DNA of 19,411 nucleotides, taken from positions 1-19,411 of the forward strand of contig JACQDO010000008.1 in assembly GCA_016201085.1 (NCBI GenBank), in the 5' to 3' direction. Both the position numbers and the translations under genes were made by a program. The notes under the pieces are model-generated. The model had not been told where the DNA came from, searched no databases, and saw only the letters and a list, made by a program, of their open reading frames with translations. Positions 6,804 through 14,971 of the stretch are shown one piece after another. Source of the stretch: Hyphomicrobiales bacterium. GTDB taxonomy: Bacteria > Pseudomonadota > Alphaproteobacteria > Rhizobiales > Xanthobacteraceae. The first letter of the stretch is position 1. Each line of letters begins with the position of its first letter.

Positions 6804-7997
6804 ATGGACTTTTCGCTCTCCAACGAACAACGCTCCTGGCAGATGCTGGCGCGCAAATTTGCCGACGAGGAAATCCGCCCGATCTCGCTTCAATGCGATG
6901 CCATCGATACGCCGCGCGAGACCTGGACCTGGGACATCATCAAGAAGGGCTCCAAGCTCGGCTTCCGCACCATGGCGGTGCCGAAGAAATGGGGCGGTCA
7001 GGAAACCGATTTCGTGACCCAGGCACTGGTCATGACCGAACTCGCCAAGGCCGACAGCGCGATCTCCAAGGCCTTCAGCCAGAATTGGAAATGGAGCCAC
7101 CTGATTTCGGCCGCCTGCACCGAAGAGCAGAAGCAGCGCTTCTTGACGCCCTTCGTCGCCGACGACACCTTCGTGCTCGGCAAGGGCATCACCGAGCCGG
7201 GCGCCGGCTCCGACAACCGCATGCCGCCGGCCGACGACCCCAAGCCGGGGCTGAAGCTCAAGGCCGAGCGCAGCGGCGACGAATGGATCCTCAACGGCGA
7301 GAAGGCGTTCATCGCCAACGCGCCGGTCGGCAAGCTGTTCTTTATCGACGCCCGCACCGACCCGACCGTGCCGCTTAAGCAGGGCATCACCATGTTCCTG
7401 GTGCCGAGCGACACGCCCGGCTTCCGCATCGGCAAGGTGTTCAACAAGAGCGGCTGGCGCTTCTACCAGAACGGCGAGATGATCTTCGAGAACGCGCGAG
7501 TGCCGCACGCCAATGTGGTCGGCGAGGTCAACGGCGCCGTCAAAAAGAGCGGCGGTGGCGGCGGCGACACTACCGGCGGCGACCTGTTCGGCGATCTTGA
7601 GCTCTGCGCCAACGCGCTCGGCATCTGCGACGACGCCTGCGAGAGCGCGCTGCGCTACGCCAAGACGGCGACACAGGGCGGCGAGGTGCTGTTTGTGCAG
7701 CAGCATGTCCAGCTCAAGATCAACCGCATGTTCGCGATGACCGAGGCGTTGCGCTCTTTTGTGCTACGGGTAGCCTGGGAGCACGACCGCAGAATTCATT
7801 CGCACAATGCCGGCCTGGCAATGAACTATTCCTGCGACGCGGTGCAGGAGGTGACCGAGCTTTACATGGATATCCGTGGCGCCCAGGGCGGCGCCATGGA
7901 TCACCACGCCGACAAGCTGGCGCGCGACGCCTTCATCTGGGGCCATCTCGCCGGCGATAGCGTCTCGCGCATGAAGGTGACGCGTAGGATCCAGTAG
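6804..7997 (+). CDS. Acyl-CoA dehydrogenase family protein, likely catalytic partner
   Basis: A 397-residue protein. ATG 6804 follows a weak AGGTG, and the N-terminus MDFSLSNEQRSWQ is typical of the family. The middle domain has LGKGITEPGAGSDNR, the normal flavin/substrate loop (T-E-P-x-A-G-S-D), and EWILNGEKAFIANAPVGKLF. The Glu of the YEGT motif is replaced (HLAGD, Ala383). However, Glu266 in GDLELCANALGI aligns with Glu254 of human isovaleryl-CoA dehydrogenase (DLERL), so an isovaleryl/long-chain-type active site is plausible. A glycine-rich loop, KKSGGGGGDTTGGD, precedes that helix and is unusual. The gene follows its paralogue by 22 bases and closes the + strand series. The enzyme would introduce a 2,3 double bond into an acyl-CoA and pass electrons to ETF. 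Substrate unknown. Confidence 0.88.
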   Translation: MDFSLSNEQRSWQMLARKFADEEIRPISLQCDAIDTPRETWTWDIIKKGSKLGFRTMAVPKKWGGQETDFVTQALVMTELAKADSAISKAFSQNWKWSHLISAACTEEQKQRFLTPFVADDTFVLGKGITEPGAGSDNRMPPADDPKPGLKLKAERSGDEWILNGEKAFIANAPVGKLFFIDARTDPTVPLKQGITMFLVPSDTPGFRIGKVFNKSGWRFYQNGEMIFENARVPHANVVGEVNGAVKKSGGGGGDTTGGDLFGDLELCANALGICDDACESALRYAKTATQGGEVLFVQQHVQLKINRMFAMTEALRSFVLRVAWEHDRRIHSHNAGLAMNYSCDAVQEVTELYMDIRGAQGGAMDHHADKLARDAFIWGHLAGDSVSRMKVTRRIQ

Positions 7998-8079
7998 TCG
8001 ACGGCCGGTCCCTTCAGGTTGCGGGTGCGCTGCTTCGGTTCGGTCGGCATCTTTTCGATCGCCGTGGCGGCCAAATCGG

Positions 8080-9195
8080 TCATCGCGCGCGTGGCGGCGT
8101 AGTTTTCGGCGCTTCCTTGGCTTCAAGCTCGTCGAGCGCGATGAGCAGCGTCGCGACGCGGTGAGCCGAGGACCGCCAATCGGCCAGCCGTTGATAATTG
8201 TCGACCAGCCAGTTGAAGGCGCCCTGCACGGAGACGAAGGCGGCGGCGGCCTGCGTGAGTTCGCCCAGCGTCATCGCGCCGCTCAGATATTTCGGCGCGC
8301 ACAGCAGCCAGGCAAAAACCGGCGCCAGAATAAAATTCGCGTGTGACACAAGCGTCGTGCGAACAAGCTGCCAGCATAATTCGCGCCACCAGAGCAGAAC
8401 GGCCCGCAGCTTGAGCTGAAGAGTGTTGCGTTTGTCGCCGTCATCTGTCCTGATCTCCACATGCTCGCCCTCTTCGCGAAAAGCATCGGCGGCTGCGCGG
8501 AATTCCGCTTCGGTTTGGTTCAGGCGCTCGATCACGCTGGTCAAATGATGACCGAAAAAGACCATAAAGGCGGACATGGCGCTGGAATAAATAATGACAC
8601 CGATCACCAAGTAGCCCGGGATCGTCACCGTTGTGCCGAAAATCCCGACGCTGATGCTGCCGCCAACGGCCCACAGCACGCTGAAAAACGCGATCGCGGT
8701 CAGGATCGAGGAAAAAAAAGCAAGCGCGAGATCGATCGGCGCGTCGGTGGCGACCCGGATATCGACGGCAATCCGGTATTCCGGATTCTCCGACCCTTTG
8801 ACCATATGATTGAGATGGCGAAAACGTTCCTTGTCGAGCCATTTGTCGATGACATGCCGCGTCATTGCCTCGCGCCAACTGCGCTGCGCCGTCATGCGTC
8901 CCCAGACCGAGGTGGCGGCGAGCAGGGTGCTGATCACGACCAGAGGGACGAACAATTGCGCCGCTGACCAAAGCGCTTGCGCATCCTTGCGCTCGAGCGC
9001 ATCGAAGAAGCTGCGATTCCACAGATTGAGCAAAACCTGCACCAGCAATTGCAGGAGTACGATGACAATGAGAAAGACGGCGAGAAACGCCACCCATCCT
9101 TTCTTCGCGCGCCAAAATTCCGACGCGGACTGCCAGAAGCGCGCTAAAAGGTGCTTCTGATCGACGATCGAAGCGATATGTTGGAGGAAACGCAT
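8080..9195 (-). CDS. SbmA/BacA/YddA-type transporter transmembrane domain without ATPase domain
   Basis: A 371-residue membrane protein starting at ATG 9193-9195. The frame extends further upstream without a better start. Several hydrophobic segments are evident, the first around residues 34-55 (AFLAVFLIVIVLLQLLVQVL). They are followed by LNLWNRSFFDALERKDAQAL, the signature stretch of the SbmA/BacA and YddA/BclA transporters. Later come WREAMTRHVIDKWL, ENPEYRIAVDIR and ERLNQTEAEFRAAADAFRE, all typical of the same transmembrane domain. In YddA/BclA an ABC ATPase domain follows. Here the protein ends shortly after AHRVATLLIALDELE with APKTTPPRAR. Its length is close to SbmA (about 406 residues), which works without an ATPase by proton coupling. 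It is therefore either an SbmA-like peptide importer or a shortened ABC exporter. It is the last gene of a minus-strand group with the stress genes upstream. Confidence 0.75.
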   Translation of the reverse strand: MRFLQHIASIVDQKHLLARFWQSASEFWRAKKGWVAFLAVFLIVIVLLQLLVQVLLNLWNRSFFDALERKDAQALWSAAQLFVPLVVISTLLAATSVWGRMTAQRSWREAMTRHVIDKWLDKERFRHLNHMVKGSENPEYRIAVDIRVATDAPIDLALAFFSSILTAIAFFSVLWAVGGSISVGIFGTTVTIPGYLVIGVIIYSSAMSAFMVFFGHHLTSVIERLNQTEAEFRAAADAFREEGEHVEIRTDDGDKRNTLQLKLRAVLLWWRELCWQLVRTTLVSHANFILAPVFAWLLCAPKYLSGAMTLGELTQAAAAFVSVQGAFNWLVDNYQRLADWRSSAHRVATLLIALDELEAKEAPKTTPPRAR

Positions 9196-9280
9196 TCGCT
9201 CAATGATGATGCCACGTGTGCATTTTAGGAATACTATGCGTTGGCTTGATTCATACAAGAGCCAAGCAGCGCGGCGTGAC

Positions 9281-9709
9281 TTAAGGAACCACCATCACGA
9301 TACTTGGCGCCAAGCTGGCCAGCTTCTGCGATACGCTGCCGAGCAGCAGGCCGGTCAGGCGGCCGCGGCCACGTCGTCCGACAACGAGGATATCGGCTTT
9401 TTCGGCGCGGACGGCGTCGAGTATCGTTTCGGCGGCGTCGCCCCATCCGCACCGCAGTTTTGGCGCCGCAATGCCAAGGCGGACTGCGCGCTTCTGCGCC
9501 TGCTTGAGAATTTTGTTGGCCGCCGAAACCATGGCCTCGCTGAGATCGCCGTCGCGGCTCGCCAACCGTCTCAGTTCCGCGCCGCTGATGTGACCGCCTA
9601 CCGTCACGATCGAAAGACTGGAGCCCGTTGCTTTCGCGAGTCTGGCAGCGGCATCGACGGCGCGATTTGCGTCGGGTGAGCCATCGGTGGCGACGATGAT
9701 GCGTTGCAT
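9281..9709 (-). CDS. Universal stress protein (UspA family)
   Basis: A single Usp domain of 142 residues if started at ATG 9707-9709, giving the normal MQRIIVATDGS opening. A GTG at 9766, overlapping the stop of the upstream HPF-like gene as GTGA, would add 19 residues and allow translational coupling, but relatives begin at the later site. The C-terminal part shows VVGRRGRGRLTGLLLGSVS, the G-x2-G-x9-G-S nucleotide-binding pattern, so this is an ATP-binding member. These cytoplasmic proteins support survival under starvation or oxidative stress. Its place directly after an HPF-like ribosome hibernation factor fits a stationary-phase or stress unit. Confidence 0.9.
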   Translation of the reverse strand: MQRIIVATDGSPDANRAVDAAARLAKATGSSLSIVTVGGHISGAELRRLASRDGDLSEAMVSAANKILKQAQKRAVRLGIAAPKLRCGWGDAAETILDAVRAEKADILVVGRRGRGRLTGLLLGSVSQKLASLAPSIVMVVP

Positions 9710-9762
9710 GGGGCGTGCTATCTGTCTGTGCCGGTCTATCGTCCGATGCGGTTGATGTTGCT

Positions 9763-10095
9763 TCACCGCCCCTGCATGCGGTCGACCTGATCCTGCAATT
9801 GCCGGCGTGCCCGCTTGAAGGCGTCGTTGATGGCGAATGTCAGATCGGAATGCCGCTCGTCGGCTTGCGCGGTACGGTCGACATTGACCTCGCGACCTTT
9901 AGGCAGCGCCATACGAATGTTGACCTCGTAGAGGCCGCCGCTGCGGTGATGACCGCCGGGGCCTTTCAGCACCACACGGCAAGCGGTCGCACGGCCATAT
10001 TGCCGCTCCAGCTCGCTTACGTGCTCGGCGATGGCCGACCGGGTTTCCGGTCTTGCATCCATGCCTTGGAAATCGATTTCGACCGGTGTCTGCAT
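9763..10095 (-). CDS. HPF/RaiA-like ribosome-associated protein
   Basis: A 110-residue protein beginning at ATG 10093-10095 with GAGGTG six bases upstream. The N-terminus QTPVEIDFQGM and the later VNIRMALPKGREVNV and INDAFKRARRQLQDQ follow the beta-alpha-beta-beta-beta-alpha pattern of the S30AE/HPF domain (PF02482), in the short variant frequent in Rhizobiales. Such proteins bind the 30S decoding region and inactivate or dimerise ribosomes under stress. The long-form C-terminal dimerisation domain is absent. It is the first gene of the minus-strand stress group and is divergent from a cytochrome c gene. Confidence 0.85.
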   Translation of the reverse strand: MQTPVEIDFQGMDARPETRSAIAEHVSELERQYGRATACRVVLKGPGGHHRSGGLYEVNIRMALPKGREVNVDRTAQADERHSDLTFAINDAFKRARRQLQDQVDRMQGR

Positions 10096-10225
10096 GGCAT
10101 CACCTCAATCTGGCCTGAGGTAGACATAATATGTTCCGTCTTATTGCCTGCATTGATGCACCTCAAGATGCCGTGATTACATTTCACTGGCTCCGAACAG
10201 GCTGGCCCGTCTCGCGTTGGAGCCC

Positions 10226-10231
10226 TATAAT
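10226..10231 (+). promoter_or_regulatory. Candidate -10 box for the cytochrome c gene
   Basis: A perfect TATAAT lies 29 bases upstream of the ATG at 10261, in the 165-base gap between the divergent HPF-like and cytochrome genes. No good TTGACA-like box is found 16-18 bases upstream (TGGCCC), so an activator or chance are both possible. Confidence 0.35.
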
Positions 10232-10260
10232 GATTCCATTCGAACGCGTCGGAGGTCATG

Positions 10261-10926
10261 ATGCGAATCCTGGCAGTGATCGGTGCACTTGCGGTCATCG
10301 TCGCCGTTGCCGCAGCAGTATTTTTCTTGGGCGGTTTTTATACGGTCGCCGGTACCGCGAAAGACCCGGCCGTTGTGGAATGGGTGCTGGTCAGGGTGCG
10401 TACGGCGTCGATCATCCGCCATGCGCGCGATACGGTGCCGGCCAATTTCAACGATGACGCCAATGTAGCGGCCGGCGCGCGTGAATTCGCCAAACACGGC
10501 TGCGCCCATTGTCACGGCGCCCCCGGCGTGAATTGGGAAAAGTACTCCGAAGGCATACATCCCGACCCGCCCGACCTCAAGGAAGTGGTCAACGAGCGCA
10601 CGCCGGAACAATTGTTCTGGGTGATCAAGAACGGCATCAACATGACCGGCATGCCGAGCTTCGCGCTCGCCGGCGCGAAGGATGACGAAATCTGGAAGAT
10701 CGTTGCATTCTTGAAAAAGCTGCCGAGCGTCAAAGAGGCCAATTACAAAGCCTGGACGGCGCCACTGCCGCCCGCACCGGTGGCTGCACCGCAGCCGAAT
10801 CCGCCGGCGCCGGCACCAGCGGCTGCACCACAGCCTAATCCACCGGCACCGGCGGCTGCGCCCGAGCCCAGCCCGCCGCTACCCGCACCGGCCGCGCCCG
10901 CCGTGCCGCCGGCGCAGAACCAGTAA
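10261..10926 (+). CDS. Membrane-anchored class I cytochrome c with Pro/Ala-rich C-terminal tail
   Basis: There are two adjacent ATGs at 10258 and 10261. GGAGG ends at 10255, so the second has the better spacing; the product is 221 residues. Residues 1-27 form an uncleaved-looking hydrophobic anchor (ILAVIGALAVIVAVAAAVFF). The haem motif is Cys81-Ala-His-Cys84-His85 in HGCAHCHGAPG. The distal ligand is probably Met131 in MTGMPSF. From residue 166 to the end the protein is a low-complexity tail with the near-repeat PAPxAAPQPNPPAPA followed by AAPEPSPP. It would sit in the periplasm as an electron carrier or a subunit of a dehydrogenase or oxidase, but no partner enzyme is adjacent. The ndvA-like gene starts 66 bases after its stop. 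Confidence 0.9.
   Translation: MRILAVIGALAVIVAVAAAVFFLGGFYTVAGTAKDPAVVEWVLVRVRTASIIRHARDTVPANFNDDANVAAGAREFAKHGCAHCHGAPGVNWEKYSEGIHPDPPDLKEVVNERTPEQLFWVIKNGINMTGMPSFALAGAKDDEIWKIVAFLKKLPSVKEANYKAWTAPLPPAPVAAPQPNPPAPAPAAAPQPNPPAPAAAPEPSPPLPAPAAPAVPPAQNQ
10760..10920 (+). repeat. Degenerate in-frame Pro/Ala repeat in the cytochrome c tail
   Basis: Units of GCxGCACCxCAGCCxAATCC plus GGCACCxGCG-like words recur two to three times, encoding APQPNPPAPA-type blocks. The synonymous differences between copies show that the repeat is not a recent duplication. Confidence 0.6.
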
Positions 10927-10992
10927 AATAATGCGGCTGCTTAAACCGTTGCAGACGGCTTTCGAGTATCCTGGTCGGTGACCGGAACGCCA

Positions 10993-12744
10993 ATGGGTTT
11001 TCTTCGCCTTTACGGCCGCGTGCTCGAAATGCTGGGATCGGACAGCCGCTTGGGCTGGACCCTGGCACTGGGGAATGTGGCGCTGGCGGTGGCGCAATTC
11101 GCCGAGCCGGTTCTGTTCGGCCGCGTCATCAACCTGCTCGCACAGGCGCAAGGTGCGACAGCTGACTGGTCGGGCCTGTGGTTGTTGCTGCTCGCCTGGG
11201 TCGGCTTTGGCATTTTCACCATCCTGTCCGGCACGCTGATCGCGCTCTATGCCGACCGGCTGGCGCACCGGCGCCGCCTCGCGGTGCTGACCGATTATTT
11301 CGAGCACGTGCTGCAACTGCCGCTTGCCTATCACGGCGCCGTCCATTCCGGCCGGCTGATGAAGACCATGCTGCAGGGCAGCGACGCGCTGTGGGCGCTC
11401 TGGTTGTTCTTTTTCCGGGAACATCTGGCGGCCTTCGTTTCGCTGCTCGTGTTGCTGCCGCTGGCGCTGTTCATCAACTGGCGGCTGGCGATCCTGCTGT
11501 TTGTCCTGTGCGTGTTGTTCTGCGTGCTGATGGCGGTCGTCGTGCGCAAGACCGAATCGTTGCAGAACGCGGTGCAATCGCATCATTCCGATCTGGCCGA
11601 ACGCGCCTCCGATGCGCTCGGCAACATCGCGCTGGTGCAAAGTTTCGCGCGCGTCGAGCACGAGGTGACGGCGCTCAGAAACGTGAGCGACCAGCTGCTG
11701 GCGGCGCAGTTTCCGGTGCTGTCATGGTGGGCGGTGGTCGCGGTGCTCACGCGCGCCTCGACGACGCTGACCGTCCTCTCGATCATCCTGCTCGGCACCT
11801 GGCTGTTCCAGCAGGGCCTGGTCTCGATTGGCGAGATTGTCACCTTTATGGCCTTCGCCGGCATGGTGATCTCCCGTCTCGAGCAGGCCGTGAGTTTCAG
11901 CAATCGGCTGGCGATGGACGCGGCGCGCCTGCGTGAGTTTTTCGATGTGCTTGACACCGTGCCGACTATGCATGACCGGCCCGACGCCGTGGACCCCGGT
12001 CACGTCGCCGGCCAAGTCGAATTCAACAACGTGTCGTTTTCGTATAACGGCATGCAGCCGGCGGTCGCCGATCTGAGCTTCACTGCGCAGCCTGGCGAGA
12101 TCGTGGCGCTGGTGGGCGCGACCGGCGCGGGCAAGTCGACCGCGCTTGCGCTTCTCCATCGGGCCTTCGATCCGCAAGCGGGCGCGATCAAGATCGACGG
12201 CAAGGACATCCGCGACATCAAGCTTGCCGGGTTACGCCGCAATATCGGCGTGGTGTTTCAGGAAACGCTGCTGTTTAATCGCTCGATCGCCGAGAATTTG
12301 CGTGTCGGCAAGCCGGACGCCACGCTCGAGCAGATGCGCACGGCCGCGGCGCGGGCGCAGGCACTCGAGTTCATCGAATATAATGTCGACGGCTTCGATG
12401 CCAATGTCGGCGAACGCGGGCGCTCATTGTCCGGCGGCGAGCGCCAGCGTCTGTCGATCGCGCGCGCGCTGCTGAAGGATCCGCCGATCCTGATCCTCGA
12501 CGAAGCCACCAGCGCGCTCGACACCGCCACCGAATCCAAGGTGCTGGCGGCGCTCGACGAAGTGATGAAAAACCGCACCACCTTCGTGATCGCGCATCGG
12601 CTCGCCACCATCCGCAAGGCCACCCGCATCCTGGTGTTCGAAGCCGGGCATGTGGTGGAAACCGGCTCGTTCGACGAGCTTTACAAACTGGGCGGACGTT
12701 TCACCAAGCTCGCCAAGGCGCAATTCATGGCGATCGACGCGTGA
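10993..12744 (+). CDS. ndvA: NdvA-like beta-glucan ABC exporter (fused permease and ATPase)
   Basis: A 583-residue half-transporter. ATG 10993 matches the start of known NdvA/ChvA proteins ([12 protein letters not shown]); a GTG 15 bases upstream is possible. The six-helix membrane domain contains [41 protein letters not shown] and FPVLSWWAV, all close to NdvA. The ATPase domain has Walker [10 protein letters not shown] (375-383, Lys381), Q-loop [13 protein letters not shown], signature [16 protein letters not shown], Walker [13 protein letters not shown] and the IAHRLAT switch histidine. NdvA homodimers export cyclic beta-(1,2)-glucan to the periplasm, where it acts in osmoadaptation and host interaction. 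The matching synthase NdvB is not in the window, but an OpgH-type glucosyltransferase lies 2.2 kb away. Its 3' end overlaps the convergent membrane protein gene by 20 bases. Confidence 0.88.
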   Translation: MGFLRLYGRVLEMLGSDSRLGWTLALGNVALAVAQFAEPVLFGRVINLLAQAQGATADWSGLWLLLLAWVGFGIFTILSGTLIALYADRLAHRRRLAVLTDYFEHVLQLPLAYHGAVHSGRLMKTMLQGSDALWALWLFFFREHLAAFVSLLVLLPLALFINWRLAILLFVLCVLFCVLMAVVVRKTESLQNAVQSHHSDLAERASDALGNIALVQSFARVEHEVTALRNVSDQLLAAQFPVLSWWAVVAVLTRASTTLTVLSIILLGTWLFQQGLVSIGEIVTFMAFAGMVISRLEQAVSFSNRLAMDAARLREFFDVLDTVPTMHDRPDAVDPGHVAGQVEFNNVSFSYNGMQPAVADLSFTAQPGEIVALVGATGAGKSTALALLHRAFDPQAGAIKIDGKDIRDIKLAGLRRNIGVVFQETLLFNRSIAENLRVGKPDATLEQMRTAAARAQALEFIEYNVDGFDANVGERGRSLSGGERQRLSIARALLKDPPILILDEATSALDTATESKVLAALDEVMKNRTTFVIAHRLATIRKATRILVFEAGHVVETGSFDELYKLGGRFTKLAKAQFMAIDA

Positions 12745-14038
12745 GGGCCGCGACCGCGCCACTCAGTCCCGCCAGCACCGCCCAATAGCCGTAACGGAAA
12801 TCCGAGGCGACGCCGACGGGCAGAAACGTCAGCACATAAAGCACCGCCGAGCCGCCGACGCCGAGCGTAAAGGCGCCGGCCGGCGTGTCGCGGCGGCGCC
12901 AGCCGATGGCGCAGAGCGCAAGGCAGAGCAGCCACCAGGGGCCGACGCGCAGCAGCGGCGTCGGCTTGAGCGCGCGGTCGATCGCTGCCAATGCGGTAAA
13001 CCCCGCGCGGCCATCCAGCACAGGCTTCGAAAGATCCTCGATATTGTAGACCCAGAGTGTGAGATTGCCGGCGGCCACGAAATTCCAGAAGAAAGCCAGC
13101 CGGTGCTCCAGGTAGGCGACCGGATGGTTTAGGATCGCACTCGTCCAGGCCTTGCTGACGGCAGGAGTGCCGAACAGCTTCTGCTCTTTCTCGAGTTTGC
13201 GCATCACAAACTCGCAAGGTGGCAGCCGCCAATAGATGTCCCATTCCGTCGGCTTGTAGCAGCCGTTTAGCAACTGCTCGTTCTCGGCCTCTGTCCAGCC
13301 GACGGGGAACTGGTTTTGCTTGGCGAAATGGCTGATACCGCCGAGGTCGAACACCATGATCGATTGCACGATGTTCTGGCGCGTGGCGCCGAGCACGCCG
13401 TAGTAGACGACCTGGATCAGGCCATAGAAGGCGACCGCGGCCGGCACGAACAAAATTGCCGTTCGCTTCCAGCGAAACTGCGCGGGCCAGATGATATAGG
13501 CGACCAGAACCGGCGCGGCGATCAGCGCATTCGGCCGCAGCAGCACGCCGAACGCGACCAGTGCCAGCGCGACTGCCTGCACGGATATACGCAGCCGGGC
13601 TTCACAGGCGGCAACGATGAAACACAGTGCCGCCGCCAGCAGCCATAGACCGGCCAACAGCACGTCACGCCAGATGATGCCGACGAACATGAAGGCGGGC
13701 GGCGACAGCGCCAGCAGGAGCAGCAGAATAGCCAGTCCGATCGAGCGCCGCGCCGTCGCCAGCGCCAATATGCCGAAGCCCAGCCAATACAGCGTCGCGG
13801 TCAGCAGGAACATGCTGGCTGTGCCAGGCGCGAGCGGATCGATCAGCGCCCACAGCGACGTCATGACCGGCGACTGCCAGTCGCCGCGGAAGCCTTCGAC
13901 CATGTCCTGATAGACGTATTTGGCGTCGTAGGTCATGACGCCGGGATAGAACACCCACAGCGTGATGCCGAAGCCCACAACTGTGAGCGCGACGATCAGC
14001 CAACATCGCCGTGGCACGCCATCATCCGAGAGCGGCAT
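12725..14038 (-). CDS. Polytopic membrane protein, GT-C-like or DUF6020-like
   Basis: A 437-residue protein. ATG 14036-14038 overlaps the last 17 bases of the upstream FkbM gene, which indicates translational coupling. About ten hydrophobic segments are spread along it, the first at residues 11-30. After it comes [19 protein letters not shown] and later [13 protein letters not shown]. An acidic residue in the first periplasmic loop after helix 1 and a P-x-M-x-x-L element resemble GT-C glycosyltransferases and the DUF6020 group, which transfer sugars from lipid-phosphate donors. A soluble loop (residues about 240-300, [17 protein letters not shown]) separates two membrane blocks. The enzymatic role is inferred only. 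The neighbours (FkbM methyltransferase, OpgH and NdvA) fit envelope polysaccharide or glycan modification. The C-terminus overlaps ndvA on the opposite strand. Confidence 0.75.
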   Translation of the reverse strand: MPLSDDGVPRRCWLIVALTVVGFGITLWVFYPGVMTYDAKYVYQDMVEGFRGDWQSPVMTSLWALIDPLAPGTASMFLLTATLYWLGFGILALATARRSIGLAILLLLLALSPPAFMFVGIIWRDVLLAGLWLLAAALCFIVAACEARLRISVQAVALALVAFGVLLRPNALIAAPVLVAYIIWPAQFRWKRTAILFVPAAVAFYGLIQVVYYGVLGATRQNIVQSIMVFDLGGISHFAKQNQFPVGWTEAENEQLLNGCYKPTEWDIYWRLPPCEFVMRKLEKEQKLFGTPAVSKAWTSAILNHPVAYLEHRLAFFWNFVAAGNLTLWVYNIEDLSKPVLDGRAGFTALAAIDRALKPTPLLRVGPWWLLCLALCAIGWRRRDTPAGAFTLGVGGSAVLYVLTFLPVGVASDFRYGYWAVLAGLSGAVAALTRRSP

Positions 14039-14768
14039 AGACGTCTCCGGAATTGGCCGCCTGCGGCAGCTCGCGCAGCCAGCGCGCGATCGCTCTGCAG
14101 TCGATCCAGTCGGCATGTTGCAATGTCTGGCTTTCGCCGAGCGCGGCGTTGAAGCGCGTGTAGCCGAGCGCGACGCAGCGCTCGACACAGGCGAGCGCGA
14201 CATCGCGCTGGATCGTGGTGAACTCGAACGACAGCGCCTTGACCGGCCGCGTCAGCCCGGCCAGCGCCTCGGCTTCGAAACCTTCGACGTCGATCTTGAT
14301 GAAAACGGGCGTTCCATGCCGCGCGATCAACGCGTCGAGCGTGGTCAAGGGAACGTCGATAGATTTCGTCCAGCGTTGCGCCTCCCAGCCGGGCGCACCA
14401 CGGGCGGCGCCAACAAAATCGCGCGACGCGGTCGACACCGTGGGGTTGTCGCGATTGATCATCAGCTCGGTCATGCCCGCGGCGCGGCCAACCGCGGTCG
14501 CTTCGATTTTCACCTCCGACTTGCGTCCGTAAAACAGCTTCAGCACTGACACCAGCGCCGGCTGCGGTTCGACGGCGACAACGCGGGCGCCCAAACGTCG
14601 GAACGAGGCGATACGGTCGCCGACATGGGCGCCGACGTCGAACACCAAGTCGCCACGCTGCACGAAACCGCCGTAGAGTCGGTCCATGGCGGCAGCGTGC
14701 GCCCGGTCGCCGTAATAGATACGCAGCGAGCGGACGATGCCGCGTGCGGTCCTGAGCCCTTCGAGCAT
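14022..14768 (-). CDS. FkbM-family SAM-dependent methyltransferase
   Basis: The start ATG 14766-14768 (MLEGLRTARGIV) gives 248 residues. An ATG at 14828 in the same frame falls inside a palindromic repeat and is less likely. Motif I is VFDVGAHVGDRIASF, followed by VVAVEPQPALVSVL (the acidic residue that holds the SAM ribose) and IKIDVEGFEAEALAG, the FkbM hallmark. FkbM enzymes O-methylate hydroxyl groups, often on sugars of polysaccharides or glycolipids. It is transcribed from the opgH side and overlaps the membrane protein gene by 17 bases, so the two probably act on one glycan. Confidence 0.88.
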   Translation of the reverse strand: MLEGLRTARGIVRSLRIYYGDRAHAAAMDRLYGGFVQRGDLVFDVGAHVGDRIASFRRLGARVVAVEPQPALVSVLKLFYGRKSEVKIEATAVGRAAGMTELMINRDNPTVSTASRDFVGAARGAPGWEAQRWTKSIDVPLTTLDALIARHGTPVFIKIDVEGFEAEALAGLTRPVKALSFEFTTIQRDVALACVERCVALGYTRFNAALGESQTLQHADWIDCRAIARWLRELPQAANSGDVYAALG

Positions 14769-14815
14769 GGCTAGAGCATCATTGTTTACGATTGAATCGC
14801 CGTTGGTCGCTGCCT

Positions 14816-14930
14816 TCACCTCTCCCATGGGGAGAGGTCGGATCGCGAAGCGATCCGGGTGAGGGGTTATAGCCTATCGAGAGTCACTTGCCCCCCTCAC
14901 CCCAACCCTCTCCCCCAAGGGGAGAGGGGG
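14816..14930. repeat. Paired palindromic (REP/BIME-like) element
   Basis: The first unit has an outer TCACC (14816-14820) and GGTGA (14858-14862), an inner TCTCC-CATG-GGAGA, and a hairpin GGATCGC-GAA-GCGATCC (14840-14856). The second unit has a perfect 10-base stem, CCCTCTCCCC at 906-915 and GGGGAGAGGG at 919-928 of the 14-kb line, around a CAA loop. GAGAGG...TCGCGAAGCGA...GGTGAGGGG is a very common interspersed word in Bradyrhizobium and relatives. It fills the gap between the end of the glucosyltransferase gene and the methyltransferase start. Confidence 0.75.
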
Positions 14931-14971
14931 CGCGCTGAGTTTGCTGCAAGTTCATTCGAAACAAACATGGT

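Noticed and set aside
7901..8083. 60-codon minus-strand frame starting ATG 8083, overlapping the stop of the SbmA-like gene as ATGA, with a piece (LKGPAVDYW) faintly like the phage NinX/DUF2591 motif
   Set aside because: It runs almost 100 bases into the conserved 3' end of the acyl-CoA dehydrogenase gene, its second half shows no family likeness, and the resemblance is very short.
10131..10457. 108-codon plus-strand frame starting between the HPF-like and cytochrome c genes
   Set aside because: It overlaps the cytochrome c gene in another frame, lacks a ribosome binding site and shows no domain.
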